From NCBI GenBank assembly GCA_902520685.1, contig CABYPE010000004.1, forward strand, positions 1-63,315: DNA of 63,315 bases, written 5' to 3'. The stretch is from an uncultured Pelagibacteraceae bacterium. GTDB taxonomy: Bacteria > Pseudomonadota > Alphaproteobacteria > Pelagibacterales > Pelagibacteraceae. This document shows, piece after piece, positions 62,973-63,315 of this stretch. The position numbers and the translations under genes are program-made. The notes beneath the pieces are model-generated. The model ran no database searches, had not been told where the DNA came from, and saw nothing but the letters and a program-made list of their open reading frames with translations. How positions within the stretch are numbered: the stretch's first letter is position 1; every line of letters begins with the position of its first letter.

Positions 62973-63315
62973 TTTTATTAAAAATATATTTAACTTTATT
63001 TATTAATAAATCGAGAAACATTAAAAGATTCAATTTTGGTTCATTTAGAGAACCATTAAAGGGTATTATCGAATTATTACCTTTTAAATAATATTTTCTA
63101 AAAAATTTTGGATTGAAACCATACTTTAATAAAAAGGTTTTAGTTCCATTATTCAATTTTATTTTATTATTTCTAGTTGTTAGTGAATTAAAATGATAAA
63201 CTTTAAATTTAGATATACCTTTGAAAATCCTTACATTGTTAAGCCATAACTTCATACATAAATCAGGATCAGATCCATCACCAGGATTAAATTCTTCACT
63301 GAAACCACCAATTTT
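62962..63315 (-). CDS. Family 2 glycosyltransferase, C-terminal part (partial)
   Basis: The track gives only a 97-residue ORF from an internal Met, but the minus-strand frame is open to the window edge and reads KIGGFSEEFNPGDGSDPDLC then MKLWLNNVRIFKGISKFKVY, a typical GT-A family-2 acceptor-side segment (GGFxEEF...DPDLxxKLW...). VYHFNSLTT follows, then a short tail ending LINKVKYIFNKIKF. The catalytic DXD half lies beyond the window. It probably builds surface polysaccharide. It is convergent with the recombinase, overlapping by 11 bases. Confidence 0.8.
   Translation of the reverse strand, partial: KIGGFSEEFNPGDGSDPDLCMKLWLNNVRIFKGISKFKVYHFNSLTTRNNKIKLNNGTKTFLLKYGFNPKFFRKYYLKGNNSIIPFNGSLNEPKLNLLMFLDLLINKVKYIFNKIKF

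Noticed and set aside
62962-63255. 97-aa ORF as a complete small gene
   Set aside because: The frame continues upstream to the window edge with clear glycosyltransferase sequence, so the Met is internal; annotated as a partial gene.

Overview
The window reads as a chromosomal segment of a SAR11-type alphaproteobacterium (Pelagibacterales, Candidatus Pelagibacter-like). The basis is very low GC, short intergenic gaps, many 1-, 4- or 8-base gene overlaps (TAATG, ATGA), lysine/asparagine/isoleucine-rich proteins, and alphaproteobacterial gene orders (ntrY-ntrX-trkA; argS-nagZ-scpAB-tatABC-serS; mltB-rlpA-dacC-tmk-holB-metG-tatD; aapJQMP). Species assignment is inference; no database search was possible.

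Layout. 0-5.8 kb: a two-component system (ntrY, cut by the window edge, and ntrX) and the Trk potassium system (trkA, trkH). 5.8-11.3 kb: tRNA-Arg, the general L-amino-acid ABC transporter aapJQMP with a strong terminator after aapJ, an XRE-type regulator with palindromes upstream, then tRNA-Asn and tRNA-Cys. 11.3-18.5 kb: a LicD-like protein, valS, ilvD, a compact mannose-1-phosphate guanylyltransferase, an SMR-type small membrane protein lacking the usual catalytic glutamate, dgkA, and what looks like the C-terminal remnant of a second SMR gene. 18.5-20.6 kb (minus strand): a PiT-like two-repeat membrane protein, a MIP-family channel with a substituted NPA box, and a small membrane protein. 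20.6-23.8 kb: zinc uptake (zur-znuB-znuC facing znuA) with two tandem palindromic Zur-type operators between them. 23.8-37.4 kb: an Ldh-type oxidoreductase, xth, erpA, dgt, then a long co-directional run argS, nagZ, scpAB, tatABC, serS, yajC, secD, secF, and a convergent PuuD-like membrane protein. 37.4-49.7 kb: uvrA facing ssb-gyrA-coaD-PPIase-tgt, tRNA-Lys, a Tat-lipoprotein M48 protease, DUF502, recG, sdhE, tRNA-Ser. 49.9-51.6 kb: a very AT-rich nucleotide-sugar pair (RfbF/RfbG-like) beside tRNA-Ser. 51.7-61.0 kb: rarD, mltB, an RlpA/SPOR lipoprotein, dacC, tmk, holB, metG, tatD and two permeases. 61.0-63.3 kb: a 464-base gene-free stretch holding a candidate structured RNA, a minimal alkyltransferase with a small membrane ORF, an intact tyrosine recombinase, and the C-terminal part of a family-2 glycosyltransferase running off the window. 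This end looks like the edge of a variable, cell-surface island.

Most of the window is streamlined core genome. The places most worth a second look are the candidate RNA at 61.29-61.46 kb, the SMR gene plus SMR remnant around dgkA, the PiT-like protein with a G9 tract upstream, the palindromic leader of aapJ, the apparently ATPase-dead NtrX, and two small membrane ORFs missed by the ORF track.
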